Shown one piece after another: positions 25,867 to 34,260 of a DNA stretch of 64,000 nt. Both the position numbers and the translations under genes were made by a program. The notes under the pieces are model-generated. The model saw only the letters and a program-made list of their open reading frames with translations. It searched no databases and had not been told where the DNA came from. The DNA is from Bradyrhizobium ontarionense (GTDB lineage: Bacteria; Pseudomonadota; Alphaproteobacteria; Rhizobiales; Xanthobacteraceae), in the NCBI RefSeq assembly GCF_021088345.1, contig NZ_CP088156.1, forward strand, positions 7,803,001 through 7,867,000, given 5' to 3'. How positions within the stretch are numbered: position 1 is the first letter of the stretch; every line of letters begins with the position of its first letter.

Positions 25867-26109
25867 CTAATACAACGGCACGCCGAAGAAGTTCTCGTCG
25901 TCGCCGCCCCAGGCGCGATGCAACGCCAGCGCGTTCTGCCAATGCATCATCTCGGCATCGCTGGCGTTGCGGTGGGTGACCTTGCCGTCCGGCTTCTCGG
26001 CCAGCAGATAGAGCTTGCCGTTGCGGATGAAGCGATTGAGATCCTTGGCGTCGTTGGGGCGCACGACGCAGCGCGGTCTCTCGTCGATCAGGATGGTGGT
26101 CGGCAGCAT
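25867..26109 (-). CDS. Small unknown protein
   Basis: This protein of 80 residues reads MLPTTILIDERPRCVVRPND, then a basic middle (LNRFIRNGKLYLLAEKPDGK) and an aromatic end with MMHWQNALALHRAWGG and ENFFGVPLY. ATG 26109 is chosen because GGAGAG precedes it; ATG 26124 is possible. It is the last gene of the minus-strand TPR-sufT-hydrolase operon. Function unknown. Confidence 0.65.
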   Translation of the reverse strand: MLPTTILIDERPRCVVRPNDAKDLNRFIRNGKLYLLAEKPDGKVTHRNASDAEMMHWQNALALHRAWGGDDENFFGVPLY

Positions 26110-26168
26110 CGCAGCGCTCTCCATCGCCCCATGGGCTCTCAATCAATGGCCTGTCGATCTGTGGTCAA

Positions 26169-26927
26169 TTAGTCAGCCGGCGGCCCCATGTCGTCGTCCG
26201 CCTTCTTCTTCTTTTTCTTGTCGGTCTTGGCGAGCGCGTAGGCGCCGGCGTTCTTCAGCGTGATCGGCGGCTGGCCCACGACGTATTGCGAGATCCACGC
26301 CATGGTTCGCTCATGCGCGAGCGCGGCGGCGGCCTCATCGTAGGTTTCGCCCTCGCCATCGAACGCGTGGGAGGCGCCGGGATAGGAGAAGGCGCTGACC
26401 TCGGGATGGTAGGCGCGGAACATGCTCACTTCGGTGAAGGGGACGACCGCGTCGGCCTCGCCGAAATGCAGCAGCGTCGGCACTTTGCGCTTGGCGCCGG
26501 CCGCATCGACCACGCCGGTCGCGTAGTAGCTCACGGCGCAGGCCAGCCCCGACACACGGTTGGCCGCGTTGTAGGCCAGACCGCCGCCGCCGCCAAAGCC
26601 GACCACTGCGACCTTGCCGTAGTCCTTGACGCTATCGACGGTCGACTGGATCTCGGCGAGCAGAGGTGCTGCCGGATCCTGCGTGGCCGCGGCGGGCTCG
26701 CTGTCGGGCGCTGGCTCTGCTGTTGCAGGAGGCGACAGCTCCGGCGCGATCACGACATAGCCGCCTGCAGCGAAGGCATCGGCGACCTTGCGAAGCTTGC
26801 TGGCGGCGTCGGTGCCGTCCGGCAGAACGACGATGGCCCCCTTGGGGGTATCGGCGGGATCGGCGCGAAACGCCTGGAATGTGTGGCCGTCGTTCGCGGT
26901 CAGCCTGACCGTACTCTCCGTAGGCAT
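26169..26927 (-). CDS. Dienelactone-hydrolase-like protein without the nucleophile
   Basis: This 252-residue alpha/beta-hydrolase fold has Asp159 (FGEADAVVPF) and His187 (GASHAFDGEG) of the catalytic triad. The elbow that should read G-x-C-x-G-G is GFGGGG with Gly112 in place of Cys. The C-terminus is lysine-rich (KTDKKKKKKADDD). Hydrolysis by the usual mechanism is unlikely. It is encoded between sufT and a small unknown gene in a probable sigma-54 operon. Confidence 0.85.
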   Translation of the reverse strand: MPTESTVRLTANDGHTFQAFRADPADTPKGAIVVLPDGTDAASKLRKVADAFAAGGYVVIAPELSPPATAEPAPDSEPAAATQDPAAPLLAEIQSTVDSVKDYGKVAVVGFGGGGGLAYNAANRVSGLACAVSYYATGVVDAAGAKRKVPTLLHFGEADAVVPFTEVSMFRAYHPEVSAFSYPGASHAFDGEGETYDEAAAALAHERTMAWISQYVVGQPPITLKNAGAYALAKTDKKKKKKADDDMGPPAD

Positions 26928-26962
26928 CCGATGCTCCTATTCTTTCGGCGCGGCGCCGCGCG

Positions 26963-27328
26963 TTACAACAAACCCAGCTCCAAGGCGGTCTCTTCGGACA
27001 TGCGCGACTTGTCCCATGGCGGCTCGAAGACGAGCGTGACTTTGACTGAGGCGACGCCGTCGACGGTTTGAACCGCATCCTCCACCATGCGGACGATCTC
27101 GCTCGCGACCGGGCAGCCGGGCGCCGTCAAGGTCATGTCGATCTCGATCGCGCCGCCACCCTGATGAGCGATCCGGTAGATCAATCCGAGGTCGTAGACG
27201 TTCACCGGAATCTCGGGGTCGTAGACCGTGCGCAAGGCGGCGATCACGCTCTCGGCGGCATCCTGGGAGCCGGTCGACAGCGCGGTCTGTGCCGTGGAGG
27301 GAGGGGGCGCGGTGTGCATGGTCATCAT
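26963..27328 (-). CDS. sufT: SufT/MIP18-family (DUF59) Fe-S assembly protein
   Basis: This 121-residue protein has the DUF59 core: VIAALRTVYDPEIPVNVYDLG, then DMTLTAPGCPVASEI with the conserved cysteine, and VKVTLVFEPPWDKSRMSEE. SufT-type proteins help mature Fe-S proteins. The Ala/Ser/Thr-rich first 25 residues are an extension. GAGAGGAA precedes the start. Its place in the nif island suggests a nitrogenase-specific carrier. Confidence 0.9.
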   Translation of the reverse strand: MMTMHTAPPPSTAQTALSTGSQDAAESVIAALRTVYDPEIPVNVYDLGLIYRIAHQGGGAIEIDMTLTAPGCPVASEIVRMVEDAVQTVDGVASVKVTLVFEPPWDKSRMSEETALELGLL

Positions 27329-27420
27329 GCGTTGGTTCCTCTCTGGTTTCTGGTTCGCTCCGGGCGATGGTCGTTTGGATTCGTGTCCATATTGCGCATT
27401 GCGTCATGCATGGCGGTGCC

Positions 27421-27912
27421 TCACTGTGCGCCGAGCCCCTCGGCGAGCGCGGCGACGACCGGCCATCCGACGGCACCGGTCGGGTCGAGTTGGCGCAATG
27501 CTGCGAGCATCTCGGCGGCGCCGTCGGAGTCGTTCTTGCGCAGGTGAATGAAGGCGAGCGCCTTCAGTGTGTAGAGCGCGAAGCGACCCGCGCCGTCGGG
27601 CAGCGGATCATGCGGCACCCAGCGTCGCCAGTCGGCAGGCCAGCCGGCCTGGCGCGCGGCCTCGTCGAGGCCGAGCTCGGCGACCGCCTTCGCCTCGTCG
27701 AGATGGCCCTGATAGGTGTGAATCTTATAGAGGCAGAAGTAGGTCGGCAGCTCTTGCGGAGCCGCGGCCAGCGCCTGTCGAAACAGCCGGTCTGCGCGCG
27801 CGTGGTCGCGACGGTAAGCCGCCACGCCCTGCTGCAACAGCGCGTCGATCTCTTCGGGAAGATCGCCGAAGTTGATCGTGTCGGGTTCGCTGACGAGTTC
27901 GAGCATCTGCAT
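27421..27912 (-). CDS. TPR protein, paralogue of the nifB-operon TPR gene
   Basis: This 163-residue protein has TPR helices at ALLQQGVAAYRRDHARADRLFR, LYKIHTYQGHLDEAKAVAELGL and YTLKALAFIHLRKNDSDGAAEM. It aligns along its length with the 20155-20688 protein (shared LP-x-W-R and LD-x-A landmarks). First gene of the minus-strand operon. ATG 27912 is adjacent to GAGG; ATG 27906 is an alternative. Confidence 0.78.
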   Translation of the reverse strand: MQMLELVSEPDTINFGDLPEEIDALLQQGVAAYRRDHARADRLFRQALAAAPQELPTYFCLYKIHTYQGHLDEAKAVAELGLDEAARQAGWPADWRRWVPHDPLPDGAGRFALYTLKALAFIHLRKNDSDGAAEMLAALRQLDPTGAVGWPVVAALAEGLGAQ

Positions 27913-27930
27913 TGACCTCGATCAAATCAT

Positions 27931-27946
27931 TGCAAGACGCGGACCG
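27931..27946 (-). promoter_or_regulatory. sigma-54-like promoter of the TPR-sufT operon
   Basis: Read on the minus strand the sequence is CGGTCCGCGTCTTGCA: correct GG-N10-GC spacing and a good TTGCA, but a weak -24 half. The start point would fall only about 10 bases before the ATG. Confidence 0.45.
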
Positions 27947-28006
27947 TTTTTGCGCCGATGCGGCAGGGGCCATCGCGGGTGCCAAGCGGGCGAAAGACGG
28001 GGCTGA

Positions 28007-28064
28007 TGTTGCATTTTCAACGCCGGCGTTTCGCCGCATCATCGCTGATGTCGCAAAGTCGACG
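28007..28064. promoter_or_regulatory. Two near-match NifA sites between divergent operons
   Basis: TGTTGCATTTTCAACG (28007-28022) and TGTCGCAAAGTCGACG (28049-28064) fit TGT-N10-ACA except for the last base. Each is flanked by inverted bases. They sit between the two sigma-54-like promoters at 27931 and 28138. Confidence 0.4.
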
Positions 28065-28137
28065 CGCCCTGGGGATTGTTTTGGCGCGGATGAGCCGTCG
28101 GACGCCGACACGCCGGCGATTGTGGCGTGCAAACGAC

Positions 28138-28153
28138 TGGTTCGGAGCTTGCA
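28138..28153 (+). promoter_or_regulatory. sigma-54 promoter of bolA-grxD
   Basis: TGGTTCGGAGCTTGCA has GG-N10-GC spacing and a perfect TTGCA -12 half. bolA starts 34 bases on with GGGAG before it. Confidence 0.65.
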
Positions 28154-28186
28154 TGACGCCCCATCAATCCAGCGGGAGTCACAGCG

Positions 28187-28420
28187 ATGGCGATGGCAGC
28201 AACTGATATCGAACGTCTGATCAAGGAGTCGTTCCCGGATGCCGTCGTCGTGATCGAGGACCTGGCCGGTGACGGCGACCATTATTCGGCGCGCGTCACC
28301 TCACAGGCTTTCGCCGGGAAGAGCCGGGTGCAGCAGCATCAGATGGTCTATTCGGCCCTCAAGGGCCAGATGGGCGGCGTTCTGCATGCGCTCGCGCTCG
28401 AGACATCATTGCCGAAATGA
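28187..28420 (+). CDS. bolA: BolA-family protein
   Basis: This 77-residue protein is a BolA domain: IERLIKESFPDAVVVIEDLAGDG followed by HYSARVTSQAFAGKSRVQQHQMVYSAL with the family's conserved histidine region. BolA proteins pair with monothiol glutaredoxins in [2Fe-2S] trafficking. The next gene encodes exactly such a partner, so the pair likely serves nitrogenase Fe-S supply. Confidence 0.92.
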   Translation: MAMAATDIERLIKESFPDAVVVIEDLAGDGDHYSARVTSQAFAGKSRVQQHQMVYSALKGQMGGVLHALALETSLPK

Positions 28421-28471
28421 TCGTTGCTGCCGAACTGATCGGTCGCATCCAGGGATGAAAGGATTACGTCA

Positions 28472-28801
28472 ATGTCGACATCCGAGCGCATTCAGAAGCT
28501 GATCGACAGCAATGATATCGTTCTCTTCATGAAGGGCGTGCCGGCGGCGCCGCAATGCGGCTTCTCGGCTGCCGTCGCGCAGATCCTGGCCAAGCTCGAC
28601 GTACCATATGAGAGCGTCAACGTGCTGGCAGATCCCTTCATCCGCGAAGGAATCAAGGAATTCTCGAACTGGCCGACCATTCCGCAGCTCTATGTGAAGG
28701 GCGAGTTCGTCGGCGGCTGCGACATCGTGCGCGAGATGTTCCAGGCCGGTGAGCTCGCGACCTTGCTGACCGACAAGGGCATCAAGGCGCCGGCGTCATG
28801 A
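28472..28801 (+). CDS. grxD: Monothiol glutaredoxin (CGFS type)
   Basis: This 109-residue Grx4-type glutaredoxin has the motif PQCGFSAA and the glutathione-binding [19 protein letters not shown]. It binds and transfers [2Fe-2S] clusters with BolA. It overlaps the next gene by ATGA. Confidence 0.95.
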   Translation: MSTSERIQKLIDSNDIVLFMKGVPAAPQCGFSAAVAQILAKLDVPYESVNVLADPFIREGIKEFSNWPTIPQLYVKGEFVGGCDIVREMFQAGELATLLTDKGIKAPAS

Positions 28802-29160
28802 GCGACACGGGTGTGGTCGAAGCGGATGACGCTTTTGAGATTCCGCAGCTCTACAAATATCACGCCTTCGTCTGCCTGACGCAGCGGCCGCCCGGACATC
28901 CGCGCGGCAGCTGCGGTGCGCTCGGCGTGCAGCCGCTGTGGGACCGGCTCACCAAGACGATCGAGGCGCAGCGGCTGACGGATATCGGCATCACTGCCGC
29001 CGGCTGTTTCGGCTTCTGCAGCGCAGGGCCGATGATGGTGGTCTATCCCGATGGCATCTGGTATCGGCCGACCAAGCCCGAGGATATCGACGAGATCGTC
29101 GAATCCCACTTCAAGCAGGGCAAGCGCGTCGATCGTCTCGTGATGGTCCTGAAACGATAA
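28798..29160 (+). CDS. Thioredoxin-like [2Fe-2S] ferredoxin
   Basis: This 120-residue protein has the thioredoxin-fold ferredoxin pattern: [16 protein letters not shown] near residue 25, then [20 protein letters not shown] near 70. It resembles the Shethna-type [2Fe-2S] proteins of Azotobacter, one of which protects nitrogenase from oxygen. The role here is inferred from its coupling to the bolA-grxD pair. Confidence 0.88.
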   Translation: MSDTGVVEADDAFEIPQLYKYHAFVCLTQRPPGHPRGSCGALGVQPLWDRLTKTIEAQRLTDIGITAAGCFGFCSAGPMMVVYPDGIWYRPTKPEDIDEIVESHFKQGKRVDRLVMVLKR

Positions 29161-29181
29161 GACTGCGTCAACCGGAGCTGC

Positions 29182-29601
29182 TCAGCGCGGCTCCGGGCAG
29201 GGTGTCGACGCATCCGGACGCGTGCAGCCCTGGACATCGTCCAGATCATCGCGTTGTCCCAGCAGCGAGAGCACGGGCTCGCGGTCGAAGCCGGCGCAGC
29301 ACTGGCCAGAGGCCTCGATCAGCGGACGGCGGATCAGCAGCGGATCCTCCAGCATCAGATCGATGGCCGCCACGGGCTCGACCGTCTCCGGCTTGATCTC
29401 ACCTGATTTGACGCGCGGTGAGGCCGGGTTGAACCAGGCTGCGACAGGCGTGTCAGCGAAGAACGCGCGCAGCCGCTCGCCGGTCCAGGGTTCGGTCAAC
29501 AGGCTCCTGGCGACGACCTCGTGGCCGGCGCGCTCCAGCATCAGCTTCTGCCGGGCATTGGTGCCGCAGCCCGGCTTCTCGTAGAACACGACCGTGGTCA
29601 C
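29182..29601 (-). CDS. Nitrogenase-associated ArsC/Spx-like protein
   Basis: This protein of 139 residues belongs to the ArsC-like nitrogenase-associated family. It opens VTTVVFYEKPGCGTNARQK with the active-site-like cysteine and continues LTEPWTGERLRAFFADTPVAAWFN and LIRRPLIEASG. Start GTG 29601 lies 1 base after the stop of the receiver-like gene (TGACGTG), so the two are coupled. The exact role is unknown; the family is found next to nif genes. Confidence 0.88.
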   Translation of the reverse strand: MTTVVFYEKPGCGTNARQKLMLERAGHEVVARSLLTEPWTGERLRAFFADTPVAAWFNPASPRVKSGEIKPETVEPVAAIDLMLEDPLLIRRPLIEASGQCCAGFDREPVLSLLGQRDDLDDVQGCTRPDASTPCPEPR

Positions 29602-29602
29602 G

Positions 29603-30034
29603 TCAGACACCGCCGAGCTGCACGAGCGTCGCACCGCCGGCGCGGCCGAGAATGGTGTCGACCTTCTTGCGTACCGTTTCGATCGTGAGCGGCTTGACCA
29701 CGGCGCCGTGCGCGCCGGCTTTGAGGCCCTCGATCGCGATCGCCTCGTCGGCCTTGGCGGTCACGATCAGGACCCGCACGCCCTTGAACTTCGTCATGAT
29801 CTCGCGGACCAGGTCGGGGCCCCGCTGCTTGAGGAAGGAGACGCCGAGCATCACCACGTGGGGCGCCAGCCAGTCGACGCCTTTCTCATAAGCTTCCTCC
29901 GGCGTCGCCAGCTCATGTGTCTCGATCTCATCATGCAACATGAACTGCAGGGCCGCACGCGTGATCTCGTCATCGTCGATCACGAACACGCGCCGCTGGT
30001 CCACTGCTTTCGCCGTTTCAACTCCGATCTGCAT
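29603..30034 (-). CDS. Receiver-domain-like protein without the phospho-acceptor
   Basis: This 143-residue stand-alone receiver fold keeps the acidic triad D20-D21-D22 (VIDDDEI), the Thr92 (LIVTAKAD) and Lys114 (AVVKPL). The acceptor Asp expected after the third strand is Gly64 (VVMLGVSF). It therefore cannot be phosphorylated in the usual way and may act by protein binding. GAGGAGGA precedes ATG 30034. A sigma-54-like promoter at 30089-30104 lies upstream. Confidence 0.85.
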   Translation of the reverse strand: MQIGVETAKAVDQRRVFVIDDDEITRAALQFMLHDEIETHELATPEEAYEKGVDWLAPHVVMLGVSFLKQRGPDLVREIMTKFKGVRVLIVTAKADEAIAIEGLKAGAHGAVVKPLTIETVRKKVDTILGRAGGATLVQLGGV

Positions 30035-30088
30035 CGCATCCTCCTCAACGTTATCAGCGTCTGTGCCGCAGGGCTGCAAAGGGGATCT

Positions 30089-30104
30089 AGCAAATCTCGT
30101 TCCG
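30089..30104 (-). promoter_or_regulatory. sigma-54-like promoter of the receiver-like gene
   Basis: Read on the minus strand the sequence is CGGAACGAGATTTGCT: GG-N10-GC spacing with TTTGCT. It is divergent from nifH copy 2 and would share that gene's NifA sites at 30135 and 30187. Confidence 0.5.
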
Positions 30105-30134
30105 GGCCTTGCGCGGCTGCAAAGTCGCCGCTGT

Positions 30135-30150
30135 TGTGTCGTTTCGGACA
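30135..30150. promoter_or_regulatory. NifA site of nifH copy 2 (distal)
   Basis: TGTGTCGTTTCGGACA is an exact TGT-N10-ACA site, identical to 158-173, and sits between divergent sigma-54 promoters. Confidence 0.8.
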
Positions 30151-30186
30151 GCGCAGCGCGTCATCAGATCTTGCGAGGCATTCCGA

Positions 30187-30202
30187 TGTCGGGTTTGCAA
30201 CA
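30187..30202. promoter_or_regulatory. NifA site of nifH copy 2 (proximal)
   Basis: TGTCGGGTTTGCAACA is an exact site, identical to 208-223, 70 bases upstream of the -24 element. Confidence 0.8.
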
Positions 30203-30271
30203 AGTCGCGAGCGACTGCAGACTGTTCGCCATCTCCTTCAAAACGTGGCTGTTTTCGTTCTTTGTGGACTC

Positions 30272-30287
30272 TGGCACAGCCGTTGCA
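30272..30287 (+). promoter_or_regulatory. sigma-54 promoter of nifH copy 2
   Basis: TGGCACAGCCGTTGCA is identical to the promoter of copy 1. The leader that follows is also almost identical for about 110 bases. Confidence 0.9.
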
Positions 30288-30312
30288 AAACTTCCGTTCA
30301 GGCAATGGTTGA

Positions 30313-31338
<1,026 letters not shown>

Positions 31339-31346
31339 GCAGTCTT

Positions 31347-31381
31347 GGTGCCGGCCTTCCTCCCGTCGGAAGGCCGGCACC
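31347..31381 (+). terminator. Strong hairpin after nifH copy 2
   Basis: GGTGCCGGCCTTCC and GGAAGGCCGGCACC form a 14-bp perfect stem with a 7-base loop, followed by TCTT. It would terminate or attenuate before nifQ. Its sequence is unrelated to the hairpin after copy 1, although the position is equivalent. Confidence 0.7.
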
Positions 31382-31421
31382 TCTTCGCATGTCCCACCGG
31401 CAGGCAGCAGGGGATCGCGCT

Positions 31422-32156
31422 ATGGCAATCGCAATCGTCGATATCTCGCAATCCGCCGCTGCAGGCCTGCAACCGTCGCCGAACGACGGGTCTTTCGAAG
31501 ACGACAAGCGGCATCGCGGCCGTCAGATCTACCGCCTGTTGACAGGTGCCGATCCGGCCGACGCGCAGATCGACAACGATCCTAGTTTCGACCGTCATGT
31601 GATCGCATCGATCTTGGCGGTGTCTGCGATGGAACCTGGCGCGCTGGCAGAGCGGGCGGGGCTGTCGACCGTCGAGCTGATTGCGCTGCTGGCGCAGCTG
31701 TTCCCGGCAGCGCCGATCGATTCCTCATGGCTGCCGATCAGCGGCGCCTCGGCGGCGCCCGATGACGACGAGATCACGATGGTGCGTGATCTGCTCGCGG
31801 CGCAGCGCTCGACCGAAAGCGACGTCAGCCGCTGGCTCGCGGCCATGGTGGCGCGACGCGCGATGGAGCCGAACCATCTCTGGGAAGACCTCGGCCTGCG
31901 CGAGCGCTCCGAGCTGTCACGTCTGCTGCTGCGCCACTTCGCGCCGCTGGCCAGCCGCAACACCAGAAACATGCGCTGGAAGCGCTTCTTCTACCGCATG
32001 CTGTGCGAGGACGATGGCTTCGTCATGTGCACGACGCCGGTCTGCACCCAGTGCAATGATTTCCAGCTCTGCTTCGGTGAGGAGAGCGGCGAAAGCCGGA
32101 TGGCGGAGCGGCGCCGCGAGGTCGCGCTGCAGGAGGCGGCAAGCGCCGCGATGTGA
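31422..32156 (+). CDS. nifQ: NifQ, molybdenum donor for FeMo-cofactor
   Basis: This 244-residue NifQ carries a Mo-Fe-S cluster used as Mo source for cofactor synthesis. The diagnostic C-terminal cysteine set is CTTPVCTQCNDFQLCFG (C-x4-C-x2-C-x5-C). The N-terminal half is longer and more variable, as usual. ATG 31422 follows GGGGA. It lies between nifH copy 2 and the Irr-like gene. Confidence 0.93.
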   Translation: MAIAIVDISQSAAAGLQPSPNDGSFEDDKRHRGRQIYRLLTGADPADAQIDNDPSFDRHVIASILAVSAMEPGALAERAGLSTVELIALLAQLFPAAPIDSSWLPISGASAAPDDDEITMVRDLLAAQRSTESDVSRWLAAMVARRAMEPNHLWEDLGLRERSELSRLLLRHFAPLASRNTRNMRWKRFFYRMLCEDDGFVMCTTPVCTQCNDFQLCFGEESGESRMAERRREVALQEAASAAM

Positions 32157-32171
32157 GTTTCGAGGACTGCG

Positions 32172-32669
32172 ATGATGTTGATGGAAACCCGGCTCGAATC
32201 CCCGTGCACCCTTGATGGTGGGCTGTGCGCCGTCGCGGAGACCTGCGAAGCGGGCGAGATCCTGATGCGCCGCTGCGAGGACGCGCTGCGCGGGGCCGGG
32301 CTGCGCCCCACTCAGCAGCGCCAGCAATTGAGCCGCATTCTGTTCGGCAATGGCGATTGTCACATCACCGCCGATGCGCTCTACGCTGCAGCGGTCGCGA
32401 CCGGCATGAAGATCTCGCAGGCGACGATCTACAACACGCTCAATCAGTTCGTGGAGCTTGGACTGCTGCGGCAGATCGGGGTCGATGGTTCCAGGTCGTT
32501 CTTCGACACCAATACGACGGTGCATCCGCACTTTTTCTATGAGGACGAGGGCGTGCTCGTCGACGTGCCCGAACACGTCGCGTTCGACCAGCTGCCTGAG
32601 CCGCTGCCGGGCTACGGCATGGAGCGGATCGACGTCATCATCCACCTGCGTCGCAAGCGCCATGCCTGA
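32172..32669 (+). CDS. irr: Irr-type Fur-family iron regulator
   Basis: This 165-residue Fur-superfamily protein has a winged helix (LRPTQQRQQLSRILFG, then ISQATIYNTLNQFVELGLL) and a dimer domain with NTTVHPHFFYEDEG. The histidine cluster that is HHH in canonical Irr reads H-P-H here, and I see no obvious N-terminal GCPW-type haem motif, although CTLDGGLC and ETCEAGE contain cysteines. It could couple iron or haem status to nif genes. It is co-directional with nifH2-nifQ. Confidence 0.85.
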   Translation: MMLMETRLESPCTLDGGLCAVAETCEAGEILMRRCEDALRGAGLRPTQQRQQLSRILFGNGDCHITADALYAAAVATGMKISQATIYNTLNQFVELGLLRQIGVDGSRSFFDTNTTVHPHFFYEDEGVLVDVPEHVAFDQLPEPLPGYGMERIDVIIHLRRKRHA

Positions 32670-32765
32670 CGGCATCGGCCGGTGCGGCAGCATCACCGCT
32701 GCGCGCAGGTCCCGGTGCGGCAGTCCCTCATCCCAGCCTTCTCAGCGCGAGCGAAGCTCGTCGCG

Positions 32766-32784
32766 GCCCCGTAAAGGACGGGGC
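32766..32784 (+). terminator. Possible terminator after the Irr-like gene
   Basis: GCCCCGT-AAAGG-ACGGGGC is a 7-bp GC-rich hairpin without a T-run. The remaining 32670-32878 sequence shows no gene. Confidence 0.35.
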
Positions 32785-32878
32785 GGGGGAGCCCACTGTC
32801 ATTGGGCGCGACCGTCGCGCGGCTTGCTCGGTGCACCTCGCCCCGCTTGCACCCTCTCCTGCGTTGGATTTCCGACCC

Positions 32879-32894
32879 TGTTACGAATCCGACA
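32879..32894. promoter_or_regulatory. NifA site of nifV
   Basis: TGTTACGAATCCGACA is an exact TGT-N10-ACA site 58 bases upstream of the nifV -24 element. Confidence 0.78.
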
Positions 32895-32951
32895 ATCGGC
32901 TCGGCAGGAAAAATCATCAAGTTCTCAAGGGATTGGAGTGATTTTCGGCGG

Positions 32952-32967
32952 TGGCACAGCCGTTGCT
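32952..32967 (+). promoter_or_regulatory. sigma-54 promoter of nifV-cysE-nifW
   Basis: TGGCACAGCCGTTGCT is a consensus -24/-12 element, one base different from the nifH promoters. Confidence 0.9.
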
Positions 32968-33037
32968 CAGTGTGATTTCGAGGCCGCGACGGAGTGTCTC
33001 GCTCCAGCGGTCGACCAGGTTGCGACGGAGCAAGTGA

Positions 33038-34258
33038 ATGCCTGACGTCCCCGGACAGCGTGGGCCGCACACCGCCCAGGATGCCGGCTCTGCCGCGAGC
33101 CCAACATTTGGGAGCCCGATGCCCCGGGTGATCCTGAACGACACCACGTTGCGCGACGGTGAGCAGGCACCGGGCGTGGCCTTCGCTCTCGGAGAGAAGC
33201 TTGCGATTGCACGCGCATTGGCACGCGCCGGCGTTCCGGAGATCGAGGCGGGGACGCCGGCGATGGGCGCCGACGAGATCGCCGCGATCCGGGCGATCGT
33301 CGAAGCCGGTCTGCCGGCGACCATCATCGGCTGGTGCCGGATGCGCGAGGCGGACGTCGACGCGGCAATCGCGGCCGGCGTGTCGATGGTGAATGTGTCC
33401 ATTCCGACATCCGATATCCAGATCGCGGCCAAGCTCGGCGGCGGCCGGAGCGCCGCCCTGGATCTGCTCAAGCGCGTGGTCGGCTATGCCAGGGAGCGCG
33501 GGCTGGCGGTTGCCGTCGGCGGCGAGGATTCCTCCCGCGCGGATGTCGGATTCCTCGCCGAGGTGATCGCGACGGCGAAGTCGCTCGGCGCGCGCCGCTT
33601 CCGTGTGGCGGATACGTTGAGCGTGCTCGATCCCGACGCCACCTCGGCGCTGGTCGGGGCCTTGCGGGCGACGACGGACCTCGAGATCGAGTTTCACGGC
33701 CATGATGATCTCGGGCTCGCCACGGCCAACACGCTCGCCGCGATCAAGGCCGGCGCGACCCACGCGTCGGTCACCGTCATCGGCCTCGGCGAGCGCGCCG
33801 GCAACGCGCCGCTCGAGGAGGTCGCGGTCGCCTTGCGGCAGCTCTATCGGCGCGACACGGGCATTCTGCTCGCCGAGCTGGACCATGTCGCGAATGTCGT
33901 TGCCGCTGCAGCCGTGCGCGCTATCCCGCTCAACAAGGCGATCGTCGGGGAGCACGTGTTCACGCATGAATCGGGCATTCATGTCGACGGATTGCTGAAG
34001 GATCAGCGGACCTATCAGGCGCTCGATCCTGTGCTGTTCGGGCGCTCCAACCGGATCGTGATCGGCAAGCACTCTGGCCTCTCCGCGATCACCTCGCTGC
34101 TATCCGATCTGCGCCTGCCTGTGAGTGCCGACCAGGCGCAGCGGATTCTCGCCCGCGTGCGCAAGCATGCGGTTGCCCACAAGGGGCCCGTGCCGAAAGA
34201 GGCGGTCGCCGCCATCTGGCGCGAGGTCTGTGATCACCCGCTAGCGAGCTTTGCCTGA
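33038..34258 (+). CDS. nifV: Homocitrate synthase NifV
   Basis: This protein makes homocitrate, the organic ligand of FeMo-cofactor, from acetyl-CoA and 2-oxoglutarate. The family start [17 protein letters not shown], the metal-binding [15 protein letters not shown] and the C-terminal [17 protein letters not shown] are all visible. ATG 33038 (406 residues, GGAG before it) gives a Pro/Ala-rich 27-residue extension. ATG 33119 (379 residues, GGGAG before it) gives the usual length and may be the true start. Its presence supports fixation outside the host plant. Confidence 0.95.
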   Translation: MPDVPGQRGPHTAQDAGSAASPTFGSPMPRVILNDTTLRDGEQAPGVAFALGEKLAIARALARAGVPEIEAGTPAMGADEIAAIRAIVEAGLPATIIGWCRMREADVDAAIAAGVSMVNVSIPTSDIQIAAKLGGGRSAALDLLKRVVGYARERGLAVAVGGEDSSRADVGFLAEVIATAKSLGARRFRVADTLSVLDPDATSALVGALRATTDLEIEFHGHDDLGLATANTLAAIKAGATHASVTVIGLGERAGNAPLEEVAVALRQLYRRDTGILLAELDHVANVVAAAAVRAIPLNKAIVGEHVFTHESGIHVDGLLKDQRTYQALDPVLFGRSNRIVIGKHSGLSAITSLLSDLRLPVSADQAQRILARVRKHAVAHKGPVPKEAVAAIWREVCDHPLASFA

Positions 34259-34260
34259 TC

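Noticed and set aside
33038..33118. Treating the NifV N-terminal 27 residues as an extra domain
   Set aside because: The segment is Pro/Ala/Gly-rich and without motif, and ATG 33119 also has a good ribosome site. It is more likely untranslated or a dispensable extension.
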